This document shows, piece by piece, positions 55,354-63,682 of a DNA stretch of 64,000 bases. Below the pieces are notes generated by a model. That model was not told the origin of the DNA. It did no database searches and saw only the letters and a list, made by a program, of their open reading frames with translations. Each line of letters opens with the position of its first letter. Positions within the stretch are counted from its first letter, which is position 1. Source of the stretch: Candidatus Jettenia sp. AMX2 (lineage in GTDB: Bacteria; Planctomycetota; Brocadiia; Brocadiales; Brocadiaceae); assembly GCA_030583665.1 (NCBI GenBank), contig CP129469.1, forward strand, positions 1,727,043 through 1,791,042. The letters run 5' to 3'. Both the position numbers and the translations under genes were made by a program.

Positions 55354-55815
55354 ATGCAGACACGCGAGTCATATCTGGCAGAACACCCATTCCTGAAAGA
55401 CCTTGCACCTCACCATATTGCTTTTATTACCGGATGTGCTTCGGATATTCAGTTTCAGGAAGGACACTATATTTTCCGTGAAGGAGAAGAAGCACAATAT
55501 TTTTATATTATCCGCAACGGTAAAGTAGCAATAGAACTATTTGCACCGGAACGGGGTTCCCTTACCATACAAACAATCGGGGATGGTGATATTTTAGGCT
55601 GGTCATGGTTGATACCACCCCACCGGTGGCGTTTTGATGCGCGGGTTATTGAGCCTACCACTGCAATTGCCCTTGATGGAAGATGCCTGCGTTCCAAATG
55701 TGAAGAAGACCATGACCTTGGCTACGAATTGATTAAACGTTTTACAAGGGTTATTACATCACGGTTAGAGGCAACAAGATTACAGCTTCTTGATGTCTAC
55801 GGTATCCGAACCTGA
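55354..55815 (+). CDS. Cyclic nucleotide-binding domain protein in hydrogenase operon
   Basis: A 153-residue protein that is mostly one Crp/Fnr-type cyclic nucleotide-binding domain: FQEGHYIFREGEEAQYFYIIRNGKVAIEL, then TIQTIGDGDILGWSWLIPPHRW and ARVIEPTTAIALDGRCLR. The DNA-binding helix-turn-helix of Crp proteins is absent; the C-terminal helix runs to residue 153 and stops. It sits 15 bp after beta and 13 bp before gamma, so it is co-translated. It probably senses a nucleotide and binds the hydrogenase to tune its activity. Confidence 0.87.
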   Translation: MQTRESYLAEHPFLKDLAPHHIAFITGCASDIQFQEGHYIFREGEEAQYFYIIRNGKVAIELFAPERGSLTIQTIGDGDILGWSWLIPPHRWRFDARVIEPTTAIALDGRCLRSKCEEDHDLGYELIKRFTRVITSRLEATRLQLLDVYGIRT

Positions 55816-55828
55816 GAGGGAATGACGA

Positions 55829-56668
55829 ATGCTTACAAATATTACAGAACCTATGTCGCCGCTGCCCTTTCGAATCCACCGCAAATATGAGGAAACCCAT
55901 GACACGTTTACCATAGATATAGAACCGCTACAGGGCATCAGTGAGTTTCCGTTCGCACCGGGGCAATTTAATATGCTCTATCTGTTTGGAGCCGGTGAAG
56001 CCCCGATTTCTATCAGCGGGGACCCCGCCAATCCTCAGGTACTCAGGCATACGATACGTGAGGTAGGAACAGTAACACAGGCACTACAGAAATTAAAAAA
56101 AGGCGATGTACTGGGAGTGAGGGGACCGTTTGGAAGTCATTGGCCATTAGAAAAAGCCACAGGGAAAGATGTTGTTATTGTAGCCGGAGGAATCGGATTG
56201 GCGCCACTTCGCCCCGTTCTGCATCAGCTTATCCCGCAGCGCGGGAACTATGGAAAAGTAGCTCTTCTCTACGGAGCCAGGACACCGGAAGATCTCCTTT
56301 TTAAACATGACCTGGAACACTGGCGGGGACGCTTCGATATTGAAGTAAAGGTTACGGTTGACAGTGCCAAAGGAAACTGGCGTGGTGATGTTGGCGTGGT
56401 CACGACACTCATACGCAGAATCCAGTTTGACCCGGCACGTACCATCGGAATGATTTGCGGCCCTGAAATAATGATGCGGTACACAATAACTGAGTTGCAG
56501 AATTGCGGGGTTGAAGATGGGAATATTTTTATCTCAACGGAACGCAACATGAAATGTGGAATCGGTTTTTGTGGTCATTGTCAGCTTGGCCCTGTCTTTG
56601 TATGTAAAGAAGGACCGGTTTTTAACTACAACTGCATTAAATATTTTTTTGGTAAGAGAGAAATATAA
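55829..56668 (+). CDS. hydG: Group 3b hydrogenase gamma subunit (FAD/NAD(P)-binding)
   Basis: A 279-residue flavin reductase-like subunit. The FAD region has FPFAPGQFNMLYLFGAGEAPISISGDP (about residues 30-60), NAD(P) binding is at DVVIVAGGIGLAPLRPVL, and the C-terminal [2Fe-2S] motif is MKCGIGFCGHCQLGPVFVCKEGPVF. It exchanges electrons with NAD(P)H. The best start is the ATG at 55829, 13 bp after the cNMP-binding gene. The order matches the Pyrococcus hydBGDA operon apart from the inserted gene. Confidence 0.93.
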   Translation: MLTNITEPMSPLPFRIHRKYEETHDTFTIDIEPLQGISEFPFAPGQFNMLYLFGAGEAPISISGDPANPQVLRHTIREVGTVTQALQKLKKGDVLGVRGPFGSHWPLEKATGKDVVIVAGGIGLAPLRPVLHQLIPQRGNYGKVALLYGARTPEDLLFKHDLEHWRGRFDIEVKVTVDSAKGNWRGDVGVVTTLIRRIQFDPARTIGMICGPEIMMRYTITELQNCGVEDGNIFISTERNMKCGIGFCGHCQLGPVFVCKEGPVFNYNCIKYFFGKREI

Positions 56669-56722
56669 AAATTTCGGATTGCAGATTATATAAAGTAAAA
56701 ATTTCTCTACAATTAAATTATT

Positions 56723-57508
56723 ATGGCTCAGAAAAAAAGACCGAAACTTGCCGTCTGGAAATTTGCATCCTGCGATGGTTGCCAGTTAACAATCCTGAAT
56801 TGCGAGGACGAATTACTTACCCTTGCCAATGAGGTGGATATTGCATATTTTCCGGAAGCGTCACGTGCAGTAAAGAGAGGACCGTACGATATCTCTCTCG
56901 CTGAAGGATCCGTCACGACCAGCCACGATGCTGAACGGATAAAAAAAATCCGCAAGGTATCAAAATTACTGATAGGAATTGGCGCCTGTGCCACCGCGGG
57001 CGGCATCCAGTCATTAAGGAATTTTCACAACGTAAAGGAATTCGCTTCTGTCGTATATCCTTCTCCGGAATATATTGAAACACTTGATAAATCAACACCA
57101 TTTTCTCATCACGTCTCTGTTGATTATGAACTGCAGGGTTGCCCTATTAATAAACACCAGCTCCTTGATACGCTCAGCGCATTTTTGCATGGACGTAAGC
57201 CAAACCCAACATCATACAGCGTATGTGTTGAATGTAAACGGCGCGGAAATGTATGTGTAATGGTTGCACACGGTATCCCCTGTATGGGACCTGTAACCCA
57301 TGCCGGATGTAACGCCCTTTGTCCTACATATAACCGTGGTTGTTATAGTTGTTATGGCCCGAAGGAAACGCCCAATACAGAATCTTTGAAGGCGTGGTTT
57401 CAGCACCTCGGAGTAAACGACGAAGACATTGTACGGTACTTCCGCAGCTACTACGGTTATTCTGAACATTTTCAGAAAGAAAGCAATGCCCATGAGAAAA
57501 AATTGTAG
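56723..57508 (+). CDS. hydD: Group 3b hydrogenase delta (small) subunit
   Basis: A 261-residue small subunit with the proximal iron-sulfur ligands in [17 protein letters not shown] (Cys17 and Cys20) and [19 protein letters not shown]; further ligands are in [46 protein letters not shown]. It belongs to the NuoB/HydD-type (COG1941). It is soluble, without a Tat signal, which fits a cytoplasmic hydrogenase. A family B repeat separates it from the alpha gene. Confidence 0.93.
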   Translation: MAQKKRPKLAVWKFASCDGCQLTILNCEDELLTLANEVDIAYFPEASRAVKRGPYDISLAEGSVTTSHDAERIKKIRKVSKLLIGIGACATAGGIQSLRNFHNVKEFASVVYPSPEYIETLDKSTPFSHHVSVDYELQGCPINKHQLLDTLSAFLHGRKPNPTSYSVCVECKRRGNVCVMVAHGIPCMGPVTHAGCNALCPTYNRGCYSCYGPKETPNTESLKAWFQHLGVNDEDIVRYFRSYYGYSEHFQKESNAHEKKL

Positions 57509-57520
57509 TATAGAGTGTTT

Positions 57521-57591
57521 TATGTCACCCCTTCGGGGTTAAAAATATGTTTTGTGTTTTTTGCTATAATCATGACATCCCTTCGGGATTA
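57521..57591. repeat. Family B hairpin element inside hydrogenase operon
   Basis: TATGTCACCCCTTCGGGGTT, then GCTATAATCATGACATCCC with the second hairpin TCCCTTCGGGA. It lies between hydD and hydA, so it would be transcribed and could set the stoichiometry or stability of the operon mRNA. Confidence 0.8.
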
Positions 57592-57663
57592 CGTAAAGAA
57601 ATAAGTCAAAACCATAGCCAATGTAAATATTAAAACAAAACCCTGAACAAATGTAAGAAATAT

Positions 57664-58968
57664 ATGAAAAATGAAAAGGCTAAAAACAGAACTATCAAGG
57701 TTGATTATCTTGCCCGTGTCGAAGGAGAAGGGGCACTCTTTGTAAAAATCAAGGATAACACGGTTACAGACGTAAAATTTAAGATATTCGAACCCCCCCG
57801 CTTTTTTGAAGCATTCTTACGCGGGCGCATGTTCCATGAAGCGCCTGATATCACAGCCCGCATCTGCGGCATCTGCCCGATTGCCTACCAGATGAGCGCA
57901 GCACATGCGCTGGAAGATGCATTTGGTGTTACGGTTGATGGTCAGCTTCGCTCCTTGCGCAGGCTTATTTACTGCGGAGAATGGATTGAGAGCCATACAC
58001 TCCATGTATATATGCTGCATGCACCTGACTTTCTTGGTTACGACGATGCCATTCGGATGGCAAAGGACTACCCTGATGCTGTTAAACTCGGACTGCAGTT
58101 AAAAAAAACCGGCAATGAACTAGTCACCCTTCTCGGTGGCAGGGCGATCCACCCTATCAATGTACGGGTGGGCGGTTTTTACAAAGCATTGACTAGGCAA
58201 GAGCTGGCCCCTCTTGCTGAAAAGTTAAAATGGGCAAGGGACGCAGCGCTCGAAACGGTGCGCTGGACCTCAAAACTGGATTTCCCGGATTTTGAACAGG
58301 ATTATGAATTTGTTTCCCTCCGGCACCCACATGAATATCCCTTTAATGAAGGCCGTCTTGTCTCAAATAAAGGATTAGACATCCCTGTCCGTGAATTTGA
58401 AGACCATTTTACCGAAGAACAAATACCATATACCAATGCGCTCCATTGTCAACTGAAAGGACGTGGCGCATATTTTGTCGGTCCCTTGGCCCGATATAAT
58501 CTGAATTTTGACCAACTCTCCCCGATAGCAAAAGAAGCGGCATATGATGCAGGACTTTCACCCGTTTGCCGTAATCCGTTTAAGAGCATCATCATCCGGA
58601 GCATAGAAATCCTCTATGCTTGTGATGAAGCCCTCCGTATTATTGATCAATACGGGAAACCGGAGAAACCGGCTATACCGGTACAACCAGTTGCTGGTGC
58701 CGGATACGGCTGTACGGAAGCGCCCCGTGGTATCCTTTACCACCGTTATCAGGTCGATGAGAACGGCGTAATCCTCGATGCCAGGATTGTCCCGCCTACA
58801 TCGCAAAACCAGAAATCTATTGAAAAAGACCTCTGGCAATTTGTTCCAAAACATATAGATTTTTCTACTGAAAAACTTACCTGGGAATGCGAGAAGGCAG
58901 TCCGTAATTATGACCCGTGTATATCCTGCGCTACCCACTTTTTGAAACTCACCATTGATCGTGAGTAA
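57664..58968 (+). CDS. hydA: Group 3b [NiFe] hydrogenase alpha (large) subunit
   Basis: A 434-residue catalytic subunit. The N-terminal L1 motif is [17 protein letters not shown] (Cys68, Cys71), and the C-terminal L2 motif is [19 protein letters not shown] with Cys419, Cys422 and His425; these four Cys bind Ni and Fe. The nine residues after His425 are the maturation extension removed by the protease encoded at 59471. The group 3b assignment rests on the subunit set (FAD subunit, beta with 4Fe-4S, soluble small subunit). It would couple H2 to NAD(P)H or reduce protons or polysulfide; the direction in vivo is not known. Confidence 0.95.
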   Translation: MKNEKAKNRTIKVDYLARVEGEGALFVKIKDNTVTDVKFKIFEPPRFFEAFLRGRMFHEAPDITARICGICPIAYQMSAAHALEDAFGVTVDGQLRSLRRLIYCGEWIESHTLHVYMLHAPDFLGYDDAIRMAKDYPDAVKLGLQLKKTGNELVTLLGGRAIHPINVRVGGFYKALTRQELAPLAEKLKWARDAALETVRWTSKLDFPDFEQDYEFVSLRHPHEYPFNEGRLVSNKGLDIPVREFEDHFTEEQIPYTNALHCQLKGRGAYFVGPLARYNLNFDQLSPIAKEAAYDAGLSPVCRNPFKSIIIRSIEILYACDEALRIIDQYGKPEKPAIPVQPVAGAGYGCTEAPRGILYHRYQVDENGVILDARIVPPTSQNQKSIEKDLWQFVPKHIDFSTEKLTWECEKAVRNYDPCISCATHFLKLTIDRE

Positions 58969-58989
58969 AGAAACCGTTCTTGAACTTAT

Positions 58990-59360
58990 CTCTATCAAAA
59001 AATGAATCACCATAAGTAAATGAAACGGTAATTGGCAGGCAGTGCCTGCCTTACATGTATGTTCAGGAATTTCAAACCAGGTATTCCTCCCCCCTGTCTG
59101 CGTGCGGTGACGCACAGGCAGGCTTGATGGAGCCTGTCTGCGTGCTATCGCCTGCCTGAGCGAGTCCCGCTCGCAGTGTCAGGCACAGCACAGGCAGGGA
59201 GGTCAGGTGGAGGCGAAGGAAAAGAACTGTTAAATGTTCTGTTACCCTCCCCCAGCCCCTCCCATAAAGGGAGGGGAATGTTTAGTTGCCGAAGGCATAA
59301 TTCACATGAAATAGAACAACGTCATTGCGAGGAGCAAAGCGACGAAGCGATCTCCTCCTG
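58990..59360. repeat. Repeat region downstream of hydA
   Basis: Half a family A repeat (59022-59056), a family G pair with GGAGCCTGTCTGCGTGC and GCAGACAGG-type inverted segments (59082-59275), and a family D block (59318-59360). No gene is seen in the 500-bp gap. Confidence 0.75.
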
Positions 59361-59470
59361 ATGGGTTCGGGTTTTCATTGGTGCACGGGATGCACTCTTA
59401 AATTAGTTCCTCAAAGTCCCCCTCAACAAAAGGGAATTCAGGAGATTGTCATAAAAACCACTTCAATAAA

Positions 59471-59938
59471 ATGACGATTCCATATTATTTAATTATTGGC
59501 ATCGGGAACTGGCATCGGGGTGATGACGCTGCCGGGATTGTTGTTGCCAGACATGTAAAGCAGCATATACAGAATGGTATATCTGTCATTGAAGAGAGCG
59601 ACGGCGGTGTGTCCTTAATAGAGACATGGAAGGATAGTAACTCCGTTATCATTATTGATGCAATGTATTCCGGGGCAAGGCCCGGAACTATTCACCGGTT
59701 TGACGCTGTTATCCGCCCCTTACCATCAGAACTGTTTCGCTCCTCTACCCACATCTTTGGTATTGCCGGTACCATCGAGCTTGCGCGCGCGATCAACCGG
59801 CTTCCGCCGCATGTTATCATTTATGGTATTGAAGGAAAATTTTTTGGGGCGGGCATCGGACTTTCCCCTGAAGTAGAAGCGGCAGTACACCATGTTTCCA
59901 ATATGATAGCACAGGATGTCTTACCCCCCCCCGGATAA
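59471..59938 (+). CDS. Hydrogenase maturation protease (HyaD/HycI type)
   Basis: A 155-residue endopeptidase that removes the C-terminal extension of the large subunit once Ni is inserted. Family motif IGIGNWHRGDDAAGIVVARHV contains the first Asp ligands, VIIIDAMYSG the second acidic site, and SSTHIFGI the His region. The length and fold are standard. It lies about 500 bp after hydA, with repeats between, and completes the local hydrogenase set. No ribosome site stronger than AATAAA is apparent. Confidence 0.92.
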   Translation: MTIPYYLIIGIGNWHRGDDAAGIVVARHVKQHIQNGISVIEESDGGVSLIETWKDSNSVIIIDAMYSGARPGTIHRFDAVIRPLPSELFRSSTHIFGIAGTIELARAINRLPPHVIIYGIEGKFFGAGIGLSPEVEAAVHHVSNMIAQDVLPPPG

Positions 59939-60082
59939 CTAAGAAGCAAAAAATAGAAAGTAAAAGGGACGGTTCTTATCGGTTGTAGGGTTTCAGGACC
60001 GGTGCTCTGCCCCCTAGCTCTAAGCGGATGAGAGGCTCGCTGTTGTTCGTATGGATTATCCACCTTTGTGTTGCGAGTTAAC

Positions 60083-60149
60083 GCCAACCTAACCGGCTGC
60101 CGAAGGAGTGCAACGACTGCGGCAGCCCGAGTTGAGCGTATTGTTCGGC
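60083..60149 (-). repeat. attC-like hairpin (integron recombination-site candidate)
   Basis: Read on the minus strand: GCCGAAC (R''-like), AATACG spacer, CTCAAC with one unpaired C, then GGGCTGCCG, a loop, CGGCAGCC, GTTAG and GTTGGC (R'-like). An 8-bp inner stem (60095-60102 with 60120-60127) and a CTcAAC/GTTAG outer stem with one extrahelical base are typical of attC folds. The right-hand spacer is missing, so it may be a decayed site. It starts 4 bp after the toxin stop codon, where a cassette attC belongs. Confidence 0.5.
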
Positions 60150-60152
60150 AAT

Positions 60153-60443
60153 TTAAATCCGCCCTTTCCAAAAACCTGGAGCGCGATGCAAGTGCATTAC
60201 GGCAACAATCAGAATTCCATCGTCTTCCTCGGAGTACAAAACCCCATACGGAAATCGCCGCACTAACGCGCGGCGGACATCCCCCTCGAGAACCATCCAG
60301 GCACGCGGATACGCGATGGCGCGTTGAACTGCCGAATACACTTCAACCGCAAAATCTTGGCAGAGGCCCGGCTCCACGTCCTCGTAGTATTGAATTGATT
60401 CAGACAGTTCGATCTCCGCGTCGGGATGAAAGTGAAAACTCAT
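60153..60443 (-). CDS. RelE/ParE-family toxin
   Basis: A 96-residue type II toxin of the RelE/ParE superfamily. The compact core is FHFHPDAEIELSESIQYYEDV, then FAVEVYSAVQRAIAYPRAW, RRALVRRFPYGVLYSEED and ILIVAVMHLHRAPGFWKGR, with the family RxFPY and HxxR.P..W motifs. It would poison gyrase or cleave ribosome-bound mRNA. It overlaps the antitoxin gene by 4 bp and ends 4 bp from the attC-like hairpin. GC content is higher than in the flanks. Confidence 0.9.
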   Translation of the reverse strand: MSFHFHPDAEIELSESIQYYEDVEPGLCQDFAVEVYSAVQRAIAYPRAWMVLEGDVRRALVRRFPYGVLYSEEDDGILIVAVMHLHRAPGFWKGRI

Positions 60444-60664
60444 CCTTCAAACCTTTTCCATATGTTCTCAAAAACTTGCTCACCCAGGACGGCCGTAACA
60501 TTGCCGTACCGAATTTCTTCGAGGCGCCTCCGGGCAACCGCTGCCCATTTCTTGTCGATTTCAGACTCCGGTGGATTCAGACTGCGAAGGAGTGAGTCGA
60601 CCACCATAGCTCGTTCTTCCACTGGCAGAGATGCTGCTTCATTGATTAGATCTTTAATATTCAT
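60440..60664 (-). CDS. Addiction-module antitoxin (TIGR02574-like)
   Basis: A 74-residue acidic antitoxin. The pattern MNIKDLINEAASLPVEERAMVVDSLLRSLNPPESEID-KKW with WAAVARRRLEEIRYGNV fits the putative addiction-module component family paired with ParE/RelE toxins. It is the first gene of the pair and overlaps the toxin by 4 bp. A GTTAGAC box (minus strand, 60695-60701) 31 bp upstream matches the integron R' consensus. Confidence 0.88.
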   Translation of the reverse strand: MNIKDLINEAASLPVEERAMVVDSLLRSLNPPESEIDKKWAAVARRRLEEIRYGNVTAVLGEQVFENIWKRFEG

Positions 60665-61040
60665 ATCGTTACCTCAATTCTTGGATTTCTTCATGTCTAA
60701 CATTAAGTATTTTATCCGTCAAAATAAATCAAGACTGAAATTACCCCTTCCCAGGAGGTGAATGAATGAGGGTGTATAATTTTTCTCTCCTCCTTTCGTT
60801 TTACAAAATTACTCAAATAACCCAGAACAAAAGTAACTTAGTAGTATGGAAATCCCTAATTGTCCAGTAAATAATGGATAATCTCGGGATGAAGTTTTGA
60901 AATGCCTGTTTTCAAAGGACAAATACATTTTTTGTGGTGATGCTACACAGAAAAGTCCTTCACCCTTTGCCAAAGCGGTATCTACAAAACCCTGTTGAAT
61001 ATCTGTTATGATAACTAAAACGACTTGTTAGGTAACAAGA
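60665..61040. other. Gap between cassette-like units
   Basis: Holds the minus-strand GTTAGAC box (60695-60701) and, next to the tspO stop codon, ACCTAAC (61028-61034, minus strand), a match to the R'' consensus RYYYAAC. Between them lies AT-rich sequence with no clear partner arm and no gene. Confidence 0.45.
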
Positions 61041-61538
61041 TCAGCGTAGTACTTGAAGGTTCATTTGCCAAATCGAGTAGTTGAGCACGCAAGCGAAGGC
61101 CAACCAAAGCAGATAGGGGATCAGCAGAACACCCGCGAGGGGCCGCACACGCCAGAAGAGCACGAGCACCACTGAAACCGTCGCAAGAAGCGCCAAGATG
61201 TCCACGAACGCCCAGCCACCAAAATGCCACGCGAAGAATAACCAACTCCAAAGAGCGTTCAACGCGAGCTGACCCACAAACAGCCCAAGCGCAGTTCGAT
61301 TTGCGCGGAATCCACCCGACCGCCAAACGAGCCAAGAGGCAACGCCCATGAGGGTATAGAGGACCGTCCACACCGGGCCAAACACCCAACCCGGCGGTGC
61401 CCAGGCGGGCTGGGCAAGCTGGCTGTAAAACGTACCCGCATCAATGGAAGCGACCGCTCCGATAGCCAACGTAGCGAAGGCTAGCAGCAGCCACCCGGCA
61501 AGTCCGAAGGTCTGTCTAAGAGTATCCTGCTTGTGCAT
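61041..61538 (-). CDS. tspO: TspO/MBR family tryptophan-rich sensory protein
   Basis: A 165-residue five-helix membrane protein of the TspO/MBR family. Family features are QPAWAPPGWVFGPVWTVLYTLMG, WRSGGFRANRTALGLFVGQLALNALWSWLFFAW and LIPYLLWLAFACVLNYSIWQ, with the expected Trp and Pro residues that bind porphyrins or cholesterol. The start could be the GTG four codons upstream (61550). A GTTGGGA box precedes the start on the minus strand and an ACCTAAC box follows the stop, resembling integron cassette boundaries. Function here, possibly stress or tetrapyrrole signalling, is inferred. Confidence 0.88.
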   Translation of the reverse strand: MHKQDTLRQTFGLAGWLLLAFATLAIGAVASIDAGTFYSQLAQPAWAPPGWVFGPVWTVLYTLMGVASWLVWRSGGFRANRTALGLFVGQLALNALWSWLFFAWHFGGWAFVDILALLATVSVVLVLFWRVRPLAGVLLIPYLLWLAFACVLNYSIWQMNLQVLR

Positions 61539-61626
61539 GGCGATTGCCACTCGTTCCCAACATGAATTATTCGTACTAACAGCAGTCTTATTTTACGGCT
61601 ATTAGTACATATAATACGTAATACGT

Positions 61627-62135
61627 TTACTGATAACTTATTATACGGCTATTTGAGCATATAATAAAGTTCACGAACATTTTGCCGATAATATACCTTA
61701 AACTACCAAAACATTTCAATATCTTTTTCCTGAAGCAAAACAACAGATACATCCGTCTCGTTGGCGCGAACCGCGGGTCTTTGATCATCTTGGCGATGAT
61801 TGTGCTCGCGCGCGTGTCTCCGCGGGACAGACATGTCATCGCCATGACAATGTCTGATGTCTTCCCACCGAGTCTCTTGATGGCAAGGTCGGCGAGTTCC
61901 TGAATGCCATGTCCCTTGCCGGCCCGCGTGCCTCCTCCATTGTGAATAGGCCCGATTCGATTCCGGCGGCTTTGATCGAGATTTCCAGTGATTGGAACAG
62001 ATTGCTGACGAAGATTGGTACGACCGCTGACGCTTTGTCCAAGTAGTTGTCTGTACCGAAAAGCCGCTCGGCGGCGGCTGCGTAACCTTCAGCCGCCTCC
62101 TGCAATGTGTACATGTGTGTTATTTGATTACCCAT
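61627..62135 (-). pseudogene. Frameshifted unknown gene (cassette-like)
   Basis: The frame starting at 62135 (MGNQITHMYTLQEAAEGYAA to GIESGLFTMEEAR) continues in a different frame as GHGIQELADLAIKRLGG, TSDIVMAMTCLSRGDTRAST and IIAKMIKDPRFAPTR. The two parts join by a one-base shift near 61905-61930. The family is unrecognised; helical composition and a long conserved second half are seen. Upstream of the start, AGCTCAACGTTCGCC resembles the 3' half of an attC. The tail after APTRR is probably not native. Confidence 0.6.
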
Positions 62136-62485
62136 TCACTTCTCCTGGCGAACGTTGAGCTAAGCTATCCCGTGTGGCAGAAAGATAATGAAAAACAATG
62201 AAATATCAAAGGAAATCAAAACAATAGAACCGCTAATGATAAAGGGTTAGCTTCAGCGATTTGTTATTGGATATTTATTATGTTAATATTATATAATAAC
62301 TTTTTAAAACGTATATAAAATAAATTCATACGATAATTTCAAAAGGTTCAAGTTAACACTATAGAACCCAGTAAGATATCATCTTTGAGATCTGGTATTC
62401 CAGCGTTAGATCTAATTGCCTGTAGACATTTTAGAACACCTGTAATGCCCTTTTATTGGCAAAGATTGCCAGAATAGAGATAAAT

Positions 62486-62992
62486 ATGAAACAGTTACAA
62501 AAAGGAAAGCAACCAAATCGGCATATGCGATTTAAGAGATTTATAAAAGATATCTATACTTACACACCATTTGCAAAAATGATACTGCTTTTGATCGTGC
62601 TGTGGCTGTTATTCTCCGCAGCAATGTACCTCGCAGAGAACGGCATTAAAGAAGCACGTATCAATTCGTATGGAGAGGCATTGTATTGGGGCGTGGCCGC
62701 ATTTTCCACAGCAGGGATCGCTGATACGCCAATATCCGGCATTGCTCAGCTCATCGGTGGCCTATGGATAGTTATTGGATCAGTGCTGTTCTTCGGAACC
62801 ATCGTGGCAACTGTTACAGCATATTTTATGAGGCCAATGCAGCGACCTCATAAAATGATAATCGACTCGATCGAGTACAACCTCGAACAATTAAATGACC
62901 TGACGTTTGACGAGCTCGAGTTATTAAAAAAAACAGTCGACACACTGATTGACCATGTTGAGCACTTAAGGAAAAAACAATCAAAAGAATAG
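62486..62992 (+). CDS. Two-TM ion channel-like protein with altered filter
   Basis: A 168-residue membrane protein from the ATG at 62486 (a TTG at 62456 is also open). Two membrane helices are MILLLIVLWLLFSAAMYLA and WIVIGSVLFFGTIVATVTAY, with a pore helix and loop YWGVAAFSTAGIADTPISG between. In potassium channels the loop reads TVGYGD; here it is TAGIAD, so K+ selectivity is doubtful. The C-terminal 55 residues form a charged coiled-coil-like helix (LDDLTFDELELLKKTVD), a possible assembly region. Alone in its transcription unit. Confidence 0.78.
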   Translation: MKQLQKGKQPNRHMRFKRFIKDIYTYTPFAKMILLLIVLWLLFSAAMYLAENGIKEARINSYGEALYWGVAAFSTAGIADTPISGIAQLIGGLWIVIGSVLFFGTIVATVTAYFMRPMQRPHKMIIDSIEYNLEQLNDLTFDELELLKKTVDTLIDHVEHLRKKQSKE

Positions 62993-63329
62993 TCGGAATC
63001 TAACATGACAAATTCACCAAGATAGCCAAAAGTGTCACTTTTCTCCGTTTTGCCTGTCGGTGATTTACGGCGTTAGTTGCAGGTGGCAGACATCACAGCG
63101 CACCGGAAGCACACCGGGAGACACACGACCGAAGGTTAAATGCTAATAGAAACACATCTCCTTTAATACCCTTTTCCCTCTAATATCATGAATGATACCT
63201 GCTCTCTCATAACCTGCCAGTTCTCTTGTATGACTTGTTGATGATTGCGTATAATAAATAAAATAGGAATGTGTCCCCAATAAATGGCCGTTTACTCTTG
63301 ACAAATAATTTTTCTTTGGTATTATTCTA

Positions 63330-63590
63330 TTCGTTAGACCTTATACGAATTCAAGATGAAGCACAGTACGTCAAGTAATCTGCCGTGGTAACGGGAAAAA
63401 AGCTATCTTTAAAGACGGCTATGATAAGAATATATTTCTTGAGTTATGGAGTGGCGGCTTAAAACGTACACGTTCATCCTGTATTTGCTACGTTCTCATG
63501 AACAACTACTTTCCCCTGCTTTCAGACCTCCCCCTTAAGTAATCACGGTAAATTTATGAAATGGTTTACTATACCTGCACACCACATTTT
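63330..63590 (+). pseudogene. Decayed REP-associated tyrosine (Y1) transposase
   Basis: Segments in two frames match the start of a TnpA_REP/Y1 transposase: PLIRIQDEAQYV, then after a shift near 63378 VICRGNGKKAIFKDGYDKNI, FLEL, and CYVLMNNYFPLLSDLP, ending at a TAA (63540). Downstream NFMKWF in the next frame continues it. Intact members have the histidine pair HxH in MNNHFHLL; here it reads NNYFPLL, so the metal site is lost. It is inactive and truncated. No hairpin-rich REP partner is attached. Confidence 0.6.
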
Positions 63591-63682
63591 AATAGAAGAC
63601 ACAAAAATGACATTTTTATTATTTATTAGAAAGCCATTTGCTGATATAAGATATGGCTCAATTTCAACCAGAAGGAGTTTCT

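Noticed and set aside
60068-60595. 175-residue plus-strand frame over the toxin-antitoxin pair
   Set aside because: Antisense to ParE/RelE toxin and antitoxin genes with clear families.
63155-63260. Minus-strand stretch reading TSHTRELAGYERAGIIHDIRG
   Set aside because: Short coding-like fragment without start or recognised family; may be a relic of a mobile gene.
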